The notes under the pieces are model-generated. The model made no database searches, was not told the origin of the DNA, and was given only the letters and a program-made list of their open reading frames with translations. The position numbers and the translations under genes are program-made. 64,000 bases of DNA from Rhizophagus clarus (taxonomy: Eukaryota > Glomeromycota > Glomeromycetes > Glomerales > Glomeraceae): NCBI GenBank assembly GCA_015698045.1, contig BLAL01000180.1, positions 806,001-870,000 on the forward strand. The letters run 5' to 3'. Shown in pieces: positions 48,615 through 59,529 of the stretch. The stretch's first letter is position 1. Each line of letters opens with the position of its first letter.

Positions 48615-49221
48615 ATGCCCGCAAATTGGACTGATGCAATAACTGAATATTTAATAAGATATAGGAGGTAAAAAATTAAATGAAAACTAATAAATAACTT
48701 TGATCATATTCTAGTTTTTTTTTCTCTTACGTTTCCTGATCTAAAAATTAAATAAATAATGTAAAGGAGAAGGAACAACTACTACCATGACATACCCGGG
48801 AGGGACCGCTCCGAATTCTGGGAGAGCCTAGCTTGAAGAATTCGGAGACAGTTCCGCGTGAGGTTCACTGGCCAACAGGTAGAAAGAAAGTAGAGAAACT
48901 TGGTCAGGAATTTTAATGTTAGTAAAATAATAATAAATCATAAAAAAAAAATAAAAAAAAATAAAAAATTAATAGTATTAACATTTTTAGAATTTCTGTG
49001 AATGGAGGAATGGTGCGCGAAATGGAAGGTGGTCCCGGAAAGGAGAAAGATATTATAGGCAGTTCCGCACAAGGTTTTGGGACAGACCTGGTAATTATTA
49101 AGAATTTTTTTAATTTATATTTAAGTTATTTAAGTTCTAAATTTATATATATTTCTTAGAGAACCACCACAGTCGTAGGCGGCGTAGAAACACTGCGCAT
49201 CGGCGGCCTCGGAATCCGTAA
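48615..49221 (+). pseudogene. Myb/SANT-like gene, decayed paralogue of 27313-27996
   Basis: Exons 48615-48667, 48767-48917, 48991-49090 and 49160-49221 (TAA). Donors GTAAAA, GTTAGT, GTAATT; acceptors AAAG, TTTTAG, CTTAG. Phases agree throughout. Two in-frame stops, TGA 48834 and TAG 48891, break exon 2; they replace Arg and Trp codons by comparison with relatives. Readable parts: NWTDAITEYLIRYRR, RRNNYYHDIPGRDRSEFWES, RQFRVRFTGQQ, RNLVRNFN, ERYYRQFRTRFWDRP and a basic end SRRRRRNTAHRRPRNP. Trp, CKxK-like and FW positions match the intact gene, and exon 3 is 100 nt with phase 0/1 as there. The C-terminus is Arg-rich, not Pro-rich. Confidence 0.75.
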
Positions 49222-49933
49222 ATTATATTTTTTTATTTTTATTTTTTTTTATTTTGTATTTTTTATATTTTATTTTTATTTTTATTTTTTATTTATATTT
49301 TTATATTTTTATTATTTTTATTATTATTATTTTTTATTTTTTATTATCTTTTATTATTATTATTTTTATTAAATATATATATATTTTATATAGTCATCTA
49401 ATTATTATTTTAATATTTTTACTATTTTATAATTTGATTTAATATCGGCCTATATTCAACTGAAATTAAAAAATTTGACCTCAATTATGAGTAATTAAAG
49501 CTTATTATAATAAATTGCTTTTATTCAATAAACATTCATTTTTTTTTTTATTAAAGTATTAATTAAATAAACAATCTGTCGTCATATATTATATAATATA
49601 TTGTAATGATGAAATGTTCCCAATAAATTTTTAAAAAAGGTACATTTAGGCGTGACAGATCTAATACCGCTGATTCTTCCAAAATGTTACTAAAATCTTT
49701 CCATAGATCAAATTGAGAGAACTAATCTATCAATTTACAATATAAAATCTTGAAATAATCTTTCACATTTTCAAAATACGTGATCAAACTCATTTTTGCT
49801 AAACTGCCGAAACCTTTTGGCGTTTACATGCAATAGTTTCGGCATTTTAATTTAATTTGACGATCATTGATTATCATGATCAATCTATTTTTACGGTTTT
49901 CTAAACCATAATTTTTTTTTATTTTTTTTTTAG
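49222..49933. other. T/A simple-sequence tract and spacer
   Basis: 49222-49440 is almost pure T and A (TTTTATTTTTATT-type). 49441-49933 is AT-rich with GCCGAAACC/GGTTTCGGC-like words at 49808 and 49842. No gene. Confidence 0.5.
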
Positions 49934-50480
49934 GTTGCTGGACTCCCGGACTTGGAATGTAAGTTGGAAGGGGTGGGGGGAATTTTTTTTTAATATTAAA
50001 GAAACGTTACTAACGTTTCTTTCTTTATTTTTTTTAGGTTGCCAGCCTTCTTGGACGAACCAGACTTGGGAAATGTAAGTTGGAAAGGGTGGTGATTTTT
50101 TTTTAATATTAAAGAAACGTTACTAACATTTCTTTCTTTATTTTTTTTAGGTTGCCGGCCTTCTTGGATGAACCAGACTTGGGAATGTAAGTTAGAAAGG
50201 GCGGGGGATTTTATTTTAATATTAAAGAAATGTTACTAATGTTTCTTTCTTTATTTTTTTTAGGTTGCCGGCCTTCTTGGACGAACCGGACTTGGGAATG
50301 TAAGTTGGAAAGGGTGGTGATTTTTTTTTAATGTTAAAGAAACGTTACTAATATTTCTTTCTTTATTTTTTTCAGATTGCTGGACTCCGGACTTGAAATG
50401 TAAGGAGAGAGGGAGGGATATTTTTTGAGTATTAAAGAAACAGTTTAAACGTTTCTTTTATTTATTTTAGGTTGCAGTTT
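49934..50480 (+). repeat. Tandem array 2: exon-like units with intact splice sites and hairpin introns
   Basis: Exon-like blocks at 49934-49958, 50038-50074, 50151-50186, 50264-50299, 50376-50399 and from 50471. Typical block: GTTGCCGGCCTTCTTGGACG then AACCAGACTTGGGAAT (36 nt). All five donors are GTAAGT or GTAAGG and all six acceptors are TTTTAG or TTCAG. Each spacer contains AAAGAAACGTT-ACT-AACGTTTCTTT, a hairpin with up to 11 paired bases, before the pyrimidine tract. Period about 95-113 bp. Confidence 0.85.
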
Positions 50481-50513
50481 CCCTTGTTCCTCTTGATCCT
50501 AACGTGATCACGA

Positions 50514-50543
50514 TTAAGAAAAGTTTGAGCAAACTTTTCTTAA
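50514..50543. other. Perfect 14-bp hairpin with 2-nt spacer
   Basis: TTAAGAAAAGTTTG (50514-50527), AG, then its complement CAAACTTTTCTTAA (50530-50543). It follows the last block of array 2 and is preceded by the palindrome CGTGATCACG at 50503-50512. It could mark an RNA 3' end. Confidence 0.6.
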
Positions 50544-50814
50544 AATTGTATTATAAATGACTGTAACTTTTTTATTAATTTATTGTAATAAAATACGTAA
50601 TAAAATAAAAATATTAACAATAATAATTATACTTTTAAACACTTTACAAAAAATTTATAAACTTGATAATGCATTCAATAAATAAGACAATAAAAATTTT
50701 TTAACTACATTAAACAAATTAAAAATTTTTAAAAAGAAAAATCTATAAAGAAAGTAAACTCTAAAAAATTTCTTAATACGTTATATAATATGAAATCTAA
50801 CGTATTAAAATTTG

Positions 50815-51040
50815 TATCACATATTGGGTACCCGATATGTGTAAGATAGAACTGTGCCCGATATATATTAAATAACATATCGGTGACTAATAGTTTAGAT
50901 ATCGGGGTCTTGGTAATTAGGCATATTTTGAAGTGTAATAAATCGGGTACCCGATATGTAAAAATACCCGATATTTATCTGATTAGCCGCCGATATATAA
51001 GTCCCCGATATGTACCCGATAGAATTGATTTTGACCAGTG
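50815..51040. repeat. Right subterminal repeats of the second CACTA-like element
   Basis: Reads in reverse as the homologue of 21042-21255, with ATCGGG/CCCGAT half-sites about every 20-40 bp. Confidence 0.75.
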
Positions 51041-51237
51041 TCAAGGACTTGGACTATCCTGAACTGTCCCATCCAAGGACATGTCCCTGTCCCATACCAA
51101 CACTAGCTATAGATATCTTTGAAATCCTCTTAATGAACTGAATCCAACTGTATAAAGATTATAAAAAATTAGATTACTAGTTATAAAGATCGTTAACTTT
51201 GAATTTTAATATTATTGTTTATTATAAGAGTAATAAG

Positions 51238-51426
51238 ACTATAGATGCCACCCAAATTATTTTAAGTAAATCCCAAATTAATTTGTACATTTTAACAGCC
51301 ATAATTCCCAAATCCCAAATGTACAAATTGCAAAATTTATATATGTAATTTGTAAATTAATTTGAATTTATACATTTGGACTGCCATAATCTCAAATTAT
51401 TTTGGATTTGGGTAGCATCTATAAAT
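51238..51426. mobile_element. MITE with CTATAGATGCCACCC ends, copy 1 (189 bp)
   Basis: Left ACTATAGATGCCACCCAAAT; right, read inward, TTTATAGATGCTACCCAAAT. The interior is partly self-complementary. It sits inside the 310-bp tandem repeat. It aligns with copy 2 in reverse orientation. Confidence 0.8.
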
Positions 51427-52040
51427 AAGATTATTTAATACCAAATTTTAAACATAAATAATTTTGTCAATATTAATGCTGCAAATATGCAACATATATC
51501 ATTGGAATCCTTTTGATAAGCTAAATCCAACTGTGTAAAGATCATAAAAATTAAATTACTGAATATGAAAATCACTAACTTTGAATTTAATATTATTGTT
51601 TACTATATAAAAATCATATAACTATGACATAATTTTGATCATTTTAATTTTGGCGAAGCTCAGATCAAAATCATTTTAACTATTTTGACTATTTTAAAGG
51701 TCAAAATTAATCAATTTTAGTTTCATGTATAAATAAAACTATTTAATATCAAATTTTAAATGTGAATAACTCCATCAATATTAATGCTACAAATATGCAA
51801 TACATATCATTGGAATCCTCCTAATAAGCTTAATTCAACCATGTAAAGATCATAAAAATTGAATTATTGGATGTAAAAATTATTAACTTTGAATTTAATA
51901 TTATTATTTATTATAAAAATTACATGATTATAATGTAATTTTGACTATTTCAACTTTTGGAAAAGTTCAGATCAAAATCATTTTGATCATTTAACTATTT
52001 TGAAGCTTAAAATTAACTAATTTCAATTTTATGTATAGCC

Positions 52041-53517
52041 TTTACCTATCCAATTAATAAATTAAAAATAAATAAATAAAAAATTTTTTTATTTTTCTTT
52101 TAAATTTTAAAAATATTTTTTTTTTATATAAAAACTTTAGTTATATGATTATCCAAAGTAATCCAAATACTTTTGGATTAAACAAATCAAGTCAAATTAA
52201 AATACTGAATCAATTTATTCAGAGTTTTAATAAATAATGAAATAAAAACTTATTAAAAATATATTTTTAAAATCTTATATAAAAATTTTTTAGAATTCTG
52301 ATAATATTAATTATAGTAAAATAGCTAAAATTATTTTTGTAATAAAAATTATAGGTAAAAGAATTGCTTTATGATTTATGCAATATCACTAGTGAAAGAT
52401 TTAGTAGCTTGTACTCCACTTACTATTAATTGGTAAGCTTAACTATAACAAAATAATTTACTTGATTAAAAACAAATATAATTTTAGTCTTACTTTAGTT
52501 TATTTCTTATTATAGTAAAGATGTAATTAACATTACTTAGCCATTTTTTATATATTTCTTGTTATATTAACCCTATATCATATGTTTATATTTTACTATT
52601 ATAAAATAATAAATTTATCTATAATCTATTTGTTAATGATTATATGTGATTTATAATATATTAATGATTTATACTTTATAGTAATTTTAATGATTTGAGA
52701 TATTAAATTTAATTTAGTATGATAGAAGAATTTATGATTCATTTTTTGTATATAATAAATGAAGAAAAAATATATAACAAATTATATATATTTTATATAA
52801 ATTTTATAAGTATATTATAAATAGATTAATATTTATTTATATAATAAATAGCTATAGTTTAATAAAGTTATTTAAAGTTGGCTTTTTAACAGAAATCTAT
52901 TATTGATAAATAAAATTATCTTTTTTTATATAATACATATATATAAAACAATTATTTTTGTGAAGAGAAAGTCTTAATTTCACTGAATATAATTCCTTTT
53001 AGTATAAAATATATCCTTTTAATATAGTTAATCTTATGATGTTTAAGTTTTATGATTATTGTTTTTGATTAAAATATTTTCATTAATGTCATTATCATTA
53101 TTATAAGATAAATATTTAATTTTATTAATTGCATTTTCCTATTATCAAATAAGCCTTTATAAGTATTTAATATTGTTAAAAGTACAGAAACAGAATTATT
53201 AATTCATTCAAATTTAGTTTTCTTATTTTAAAAAAAAAATATAAAATATCAAATAAATTTTATGACATATTAATATTGTATAATTATAAAAAAAAACTAT
53301 ATGTTAGACCATTTAAATTAAAGTGCAATCTATCATCAAGTAAATTAACAGCAAAAAGTTATCCTTCTAAATCTAATACTATTTAATAAATGATATAAGT
53401 CACAACTTTTATTAATATTTATATTAACTAATTATCTTACCAGCTGATTACATTTTAAAATAGGATCTTTAACAGCTTTTTTAGAAAAATTATGCTAAAG
53501 ATAAGTATTCAGTATAT
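52041..53517. other. AT-rich spacer
   Basis: No ORF, no repeat ends recognised; low-complexity A/T. Confidence 0.5.
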
Positions 53518-53705
53518 ACTATAGATGCCACCCAAATCCAAAATAATTTGGAATTATGACAACCCAAATATACAAATCCAAATTAATTTACAAATTATAT
53601 ATATAAATTTTACAATTTGTATATTTGGGATTTGGGAATTATAGCTGTCAAAATGTACAAATTAATTTGGGATTTACTTAAAATAATTTGGGTGGCTTCT
53701 ATAGT
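53518..53705. mobile_element. MITE with CTATAGATGCCACCC ends, copy 2 (188 bp), inverted
   Basis: Left ACTATAGATGCCACCCAAAT; right, read inward, ACTATAGAAGCCACCCAAAT. The reverse complement matches copy 1 over its full length with roughly one change in ten. Better-preserved ends than copy 1. Confidence 0.85.
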
Positions 53706-56700
53706 ATATACTTATTAGTTCTTAGAGATTTATTATGATCTTTGATTATTTTTACTAGTATATGAAATTTTATATTATTTTAAACAATCAATACTTTCAA
53801 ATCTATCTTTCAATTTAAAATTAATTTAAAAATTGTTTCATTCTTACAAATATGTAAAATTAAATCAAATATTATTAGAAATAATATATATAAAAATATT
53901 TACCATTTAAAATAAACTAGATCATGATCATTTGAATAAATTATTTTCAATATGAAATTTAAAGTCTTTATAATATATTCATTTTTTTCTTTTTTCTTAT
54001 TAACAAAAGTATAAGGATTTTTTAAAAGCATATTAATTCTAATAATAGTTAAATATCTTAAGATTAATTGTAAAAAGCAAATAATACTAATATAATATAT
54101 TTTTAAAATTTATTAATATTTGTTATTAATAGGCTTTTTTTTTAATTTATATAATAAATAAGATCAAACTTATAGTTTAATATTATAAATACAATGTACA
54201 ATAACAATTAATACATTTTTTACAAATCTTTTCTATTTTAATAATATTAGATAAAATGTTAACTTCTAACTTTTTTACTTTAAAATTTGTATTTTCTGAA
54301 ACTTTTATTTTAAAGTTTTTCTAATTTTTTTCAAACTTAAATACATATTTTTTTATAAATTTTGATGATAAATCAATTATTGATAAAAAACTAAATTTAA
54401 ATATATGTATATAGTTAAAATATAAATATCAAAAATACTCCTAATAAATATAACATATTGTACCTTATAGTATTCAGTATCTTTCTATCTACTTTCTTCA
54501 ATTTTGATTTACTTTTTCAATTTCTTTATATGTTATTTTTAGTAAAAAATTACTAACATTTTTCATTATTTAAAGTCCATCTTTTCTTATTACATATATC
54601 AGCCCACCCATTAAATGTAATTTGCTAAAATTGAGAGTTTTATTTTTGAATCTTTAACTTCATTAATAGAGTTATTTCAAATCATAATCAAAAATCTAAT
54701 AAATATTTCCAAATATTTCTTAAAATTTTGTATAAAAAAGATAATAAATACAGAATAATAAACTTTAATTTATGTTGATTTATATTAATTACATTATTTA
54801 CATGTCTTATTCTATATTTTTATTTAATAAATTCTCTTTTCTTTTACAACTAATAGTTATACAATATTCTTATAAAATTTTGCTACTGTGATAATATATT
54901 CTTGCAAGTTTTTTAATTGCATCAAAAATAAGGGTTAATAAATTTCAAAATATATATAATAAGTAAAAAACAGTACTTTGATAACTTGATTTTAGTCAGT
55001 TATATAGTTTCTTTTACTTTTAATTCTTGTCAACTAAAGGATTTCATACCAAATTTCCAAGACTACAAAATTTCACAATAAATCAAACTTTAGAACTATT
55101 TTTTATATATAAAAAAGCATTATTTTGCACATTAGATTTGTAATAAACTAAACTAACAGTTTAACACTCAGCCAACTAATAGTTTTAAAATGAGCTAATA
55201 GTTTAATACCAAAAGAAAATTAATACTTCCCTCCAGATTTTAAATCATATTTTTTGCTTTCAATTTAGCATATTCTGAGACAGGTTTATTAAGTATTTTC
55301 TAAATTCCTTTTTTCATGCTATTTAAAATTCTTTTTTATCATATGAAATATTAAAGACATACTATTTGGCCAAATCATCAAGAAAAATATCTGATCATTT
55401 TTAAAAAACTTAAGGCAATATAATTGATATTTTTTGATTTGTAATCATCACCCTATTTACATTAAATTCCAAATAAAGATTTTTATAAAATTAATTTGTT
55501 AGTATATTATTATTAAAATACTATATCTGATATATCATAAAGTAATGTATTTTTTTTTTTTCAGTGATGTGCATTCTTTAAATTCATAAAAATATAAGCA
55601 AGAAATACATAGTTTGGACTGAAGTCCTTCCTAACCTATTATATACAGTATTCTGTTATAATCATCTACAGTATTTAGCAGATACTACCACCTTTTAAAG
55701 GCACGTGACTAATTAAACTAATTAAAATAATAAATAAATTCATGAAGCAAAATATTTGATATCGTCTTAACAGATAACATTTAATTCATACTATTCTGCT
55801 ATTTAAAGCAATTGGTTCGAACCAGTCAATCCGTAATCAGGTATAACTAAAATTAATGGCCGATTCAATCAGATCAATTCGATTATCCGGATTAGTCACT
55901 TGATATTTATGAAATTATTATAATTTTAATTTTTTTCCCCCATTAAATAAATATAAATAAATAAATAATTTTAATTTTTTTTTATAAAGTAAAATTATTT
56001 TAAAATTTAAAAATTATTGCTTGAAATACATTTAATAAATATTTGTTTCAATTTTATCTTTATCCAAACTGGATAACGCCGATAACCCTATTAAAGTCTT
56101 GGATAATCCATTTCGAAATTCTACCTAACATATTAATTTTATTAGACTTAATAAATATAACAATAAGTTGATATAGAAATTAAAAAATTTAGAATTCTTA
56201 GAAATTATTTAATATAATAAAAAAAATCGATATAAATTTGCCTATTAAATTAATGGATAGTAGACAGTTAATCTAAATAATCAGATCAGAATCCAGAAAG
56301 AAAATAACGATCAATTGGATCCAGAAGCAAAATGTAGCGTGTTTTAAAATTGTTTAACAAAAGATTAATTTCATACTCTTGCCCAAAGTTACATGAAGAA
56401 ATCTATACGTTCCAAACGCATTATAAATAGACGATAATGAAATTACATTATTTATATTCTATTAAATAATAATAACTTGCCTGAATTAATGTACTAAATA
56501 AAAACTGGCTAACCAATTTTCTTGTAGTATATTATAAAAAATAACAATCTATTAGACGTTTTAACGAAAACCAGGGGGATTAGAAATTTGAGGGAGGGAT
56601 ATTCGATTAAACAATTGACCTATCTTGTGAATTGTTGGGTACAAACAATGCATTCTTTAATTAAATGACATCATGAGCTCTATGACCTATGACGCGTTAT

Positions 56701-56961
56701 TTGTTCGACAAAGATAGAAAAAACATGGCGTAAGGACAAAGCTAACGATTGTTATATATGATCGTCACCTGCGGAGTTTTAAAAATGCATGAAAATATAT
56801 GTATATTATATTTATTGTTTCTAATTGTATTTTTACATGAAATATCGATCTTGTAAAAAAAAAAAAAAAAAAAGGAGACTTTTTTATCATCTAAATTTAT
56901 TTTTACAACTAATAATACAAAAAATATATAACATATATACGTATATTTATTTAATTTCATT
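53706..56961. other. AT-rich spacer, unassigned repeats
   Basis: Mostly low-complexity. 55800-56340 is more complex, with GGTTCGAACC (55813-55822), TTATCCGGATT and TGGATAATCCA palindromes, which suggests a small unclassified element. 56560-56730 looks like unique DNA. Nothing codes convincingly. Confidence 0.4.
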
Positions 56962-57795
56962 TTATTGCATAACCATGTAATAAGTTCCCGTATACGGATC
57001 TCTTGTAATTCCATAACACTTGATTATAATATCACAAGTATTCAACTTGAATTGCGATTTGATCTAAAAAAAAAAAAACGTTTAATTTTTTTTAAAAAAA
57101 ATAAATAAAATAAAATAAATTTTCGTATAAAAAATTTTTTCATACCTCGTACAAAAAATCACCAGGAGACATTAAATGAACAATATTATCATCAATTTTC
57201 CTTAATAAAACTTCAACACCTGTACAATTTCTTTCCCAGTTATTTTTTTCTTGATCCCATCCAACAATATAACCATCCATCCAATTAGCGATATATAATT
57301 CCAATAAACCATTTTTAGAATAACTTTTCTCATAAAATCTTATGTTAATCAGCCTCTCATAAGGTATCCATTCAATCACTTCAGATGGTCTACTGGCACT
57401 TTCTTGTACGTAATTAATAAACTCATCAATCATTTTGTTCCCACTTGAATATTTTTTATCAGCTTCGTACTGTCTTTGGAATCTTTTTGAATTACATGGT
57501 TGACACCAATTCATAAAAGTATTTGACCGATTACATTGTTTACAGACCCCATTCATATTATTCATACTGGAAAGTGTAATTGGAACATTAACATACGGAA
57601 GTTCGCTTTCTTCATCAAAAATTCCTCTCGCTATTAATTCTGGATCCATGTCTTCGTGTTGACCTATAAGTTCATCTCCCATTGGTGTATCGATTAAATT
57701 GTATGACAAGAGCTTTTTTTAAAAGAATAATAACAGTAAATAAAAATTATGTTAATGAATTAATTAAATAAGAAAATTTTACTCACTCTTATCAT
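56962..57795 (-). pseudogene. Truncated kinase-like gene (N-terminal Cys motif and partial N-lobe)
   Basis: Minus-strand exons 57795-57787 (MIR, GTGAGT donor), 57712-57146 and 57063-56962, all in phase 0, give 225 codons. The second exon has a zinc-ribbon-like pair CKQC...CQPCNSKRFQ and the segment EVIEWIPYERLINIRF that precedes the kinase domain in the large AM-fungal protein-kinase family. The Gly-rich loop is degenerate (YEKSYSKNGLLELYIANW) and the VAxK lysine position reads VEVLLRK. Exon 3 gives CDIIIKCYGITRDPYTGTYY and MVMQ, the N-lobe hinge, then TAA at 56964-56962. No C-lobe or catalytic loop follows, so it cannot be an active kinase. It may be a truncated gene or a short expressed relic. 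Confidence 0.75.
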
Positions 57796-59529
57796 TTTGA
57801 AAAACTAGGAATAAAAAATTTGAAAAACTAGAAAATTTGAAAATTTGAAAATTTGAAAAAAAAGGGAAAAAGTTTGAATAGCTTTGAACGGGCCAAGAAG
57901 CTTTAGTGGGGTCAGAGTATATATTACTTTTAAGTTGATTTACGTAATAATAGTCACGTTCAAACACAGCTTGTCAATCTGGATAATTTCGGCGTGAGAA
58001 ATTTTAACACTAACTTATTATTGTCGATTTTCCTCATATAGCTTATCGTACAAGTATCATGTGAGATCCATTTTCATTATGATATTCCGTAATTTCTTTC
58101 ATTTAATGTGTAAATACGGATGAGTCATGCATGTATTTTTAATGATAAGTTAACAGTATCCTCCGTTCGTTCTAAAACAATTTTGCGTCCCTAAAAAAGA
58201 CAAAATTATAATATTGAATATTTATTTCACAAAAATTGATAATTTACACAATAAATATCGTATTGTAAACAGTAACGTGTTACAACTTAATATCGGAGAA
58301 CATATGCCGTGTTATTCTCAGTATAAGAACGATTCTAGGAGTAGTTAACTCTTTTCCCATAAAAAAGATGATCCAAATAAAAAACGTATGATAAATGTAC
58401 CTTTAAATTTTACCATGCTTTTTATCACGGGTTCTTTGTATAATTTAAATTATGTAATTGATGAACATTTAAAACAGAATTAATACATATACAGTAGTGC
58501 CCCCGAGAAGGTATACTATACAAGGAAATAACTTTGGCCGAATATCAAAAATTACATTTTCCGATACCAAATTTATTATTTTGATTGCCTTAAAAAAAAG
58601 GGAGGGTGCAACGAAAAAAAGATATCATCGTAAAATCAGATATTATTTATAGTTCTAAAAAAAAATAATAATAACGGATTTGAATTAAGTTCATAAATTT
58701 GTCTCATTCATATCATCGAAACGTTATGCGTCATGTACAACACATAACTAGAATCACAAGGAAATTAGTTAGTTTTGAGACAAGCTCTGTTTTATTACAT
58801 AATATTGTCTAACCATAAATCTGACTGGTTCATATAAAAGTTGATGTAGCCTGGGCAACTACCAAATTTGGGGGACTTTTAAAAGCGGAGTGGAGTTAAA
58901 TTCACATTCTCCATTTTTCGTAAGTCATGTTTGCACGTCATATTTGTCACCAATTAATACTTGGGATTTTTTTATCCCTTATTCTGTATTCCGTCCGAAA
59001 TTTCGCAGATTATTAGTGATCTTAGAGTTTAAAATTTATTTCAAATTTATAATAAACTTACTACATAAACTTTATAATAGATTTTAAATAAAAACTTTTA
59101 AAATTACCAAAATTTTAAAAAGTTATTAATTGAGTTTCTTTATTTAAAGTAAAAATTGGCCTTCTAAATATACTATTTAAATTTCAGAGCAAACTAAAAT
59201 GCATATGATGTAAAAATTTCATATATGTAGGAATATTCTTTATAAATTTTTAAATAATAAATAAATTTTTTTTTTTTGCAAAGTAATGCAATTTGTGAGT
59301 TTATTAGTATATATAACTAATTTATTAAATGCTTCTGTACCCTACTATTACCTTATAAATTCACCCATATCCTTCAATCTAATAATAACTATTGAATTAT
59401 ATAGGATCATTATATAATATGGCTTTAGTATATGCTTTTACTACCCTTTAAACAAAAAGAAAAAAAAAGAAGTTTTATTAAATTTATGCACTTTTGTATT
59501 ATTATACATCTTTTAAAATACCCTATTTA
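57796..59529. other. Intergenic, nothing assigned
   Basis: 57820-57865 has an AAATTTGAAAATTTG microrepeat. 58000-58900 is unique-looking AT-rich DNA, plausibly the 5' flank of the kinase-like gene. The ORF at 58890-59087 is not supported. Confidence 0.4.

Larger units (their letters stand above)
46305..51040. mobile_element. Second CACTA-like element, 4.7 kb, non-autonomous
   Basis: Left end CACTGGTCAAAATCGATGCT and right end, read inward, CACTGGTCAAAATCAATTCT: the same two end types as the 11.4-kb element but in inverted orientation. Flanks CCA and TCA are consistent with a decayed 3-bp duplication. It lacks transposase and accessory gene and keeps a broken Myb/SANT gene, subterminal repeats at both ends (46305-46680, 50815-51040), the microrepeat block and exon/intron-like array 2. 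Confidence 0.75.
45993..51105. mobile_element. hAT-like element with 8-bp target duplication, itself interrupted
   Basis: Left terminus CAGTGTTAGTATGGAACA, right terminus read inward TAGTGTTGGTATGGGACA. Flanks are ACTATAGA (45985-45992) and GCTATAGA (51106-51113), 7 of 8 identical. CAGNGTT ends with 8-bp duplications are the hAT signature. Only 312 bp on the left and 65 bp on the right belong to it; the rest is the CACTA-like element 46305-51040. No transposase. Confidence 0.7.
45909..52040. repeat. Tandem repeat (period about 310 bp), interrupted by nested transposons
   Basis: The motif TCAATATTAATGCTRCAAAT, then ATCATTGGAATCCT, CCAACTGTGTAAAGATCATA and AACTTTGAATTTAATATTAT recurs at about 51460 and 51770. 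A third unit is split: its first part is 45909-45992 and its remainder 51106-51237, separated by the hAT-like element. Another insertion (MITE 51238-51426) follows it. Confidence 0.7.

Noticed and set aside
49254..49442. 62-codon ORF rich in Phe/Tyr/Ile
   Set aside because: Translation of a T/A simple-sequence tract.
55140..55400. Possible hAT dimerisation domain remnant on the minus strand
   Set aside because: No frame gives the expected conserved residues; stops are too frequent.
55813..55822. GGTTCGAACC as a possible tRNA T-arm
   Set aside because: No acceptor stem, D-arm or anticodon arm can be placed around it; it is a simple palindrome.
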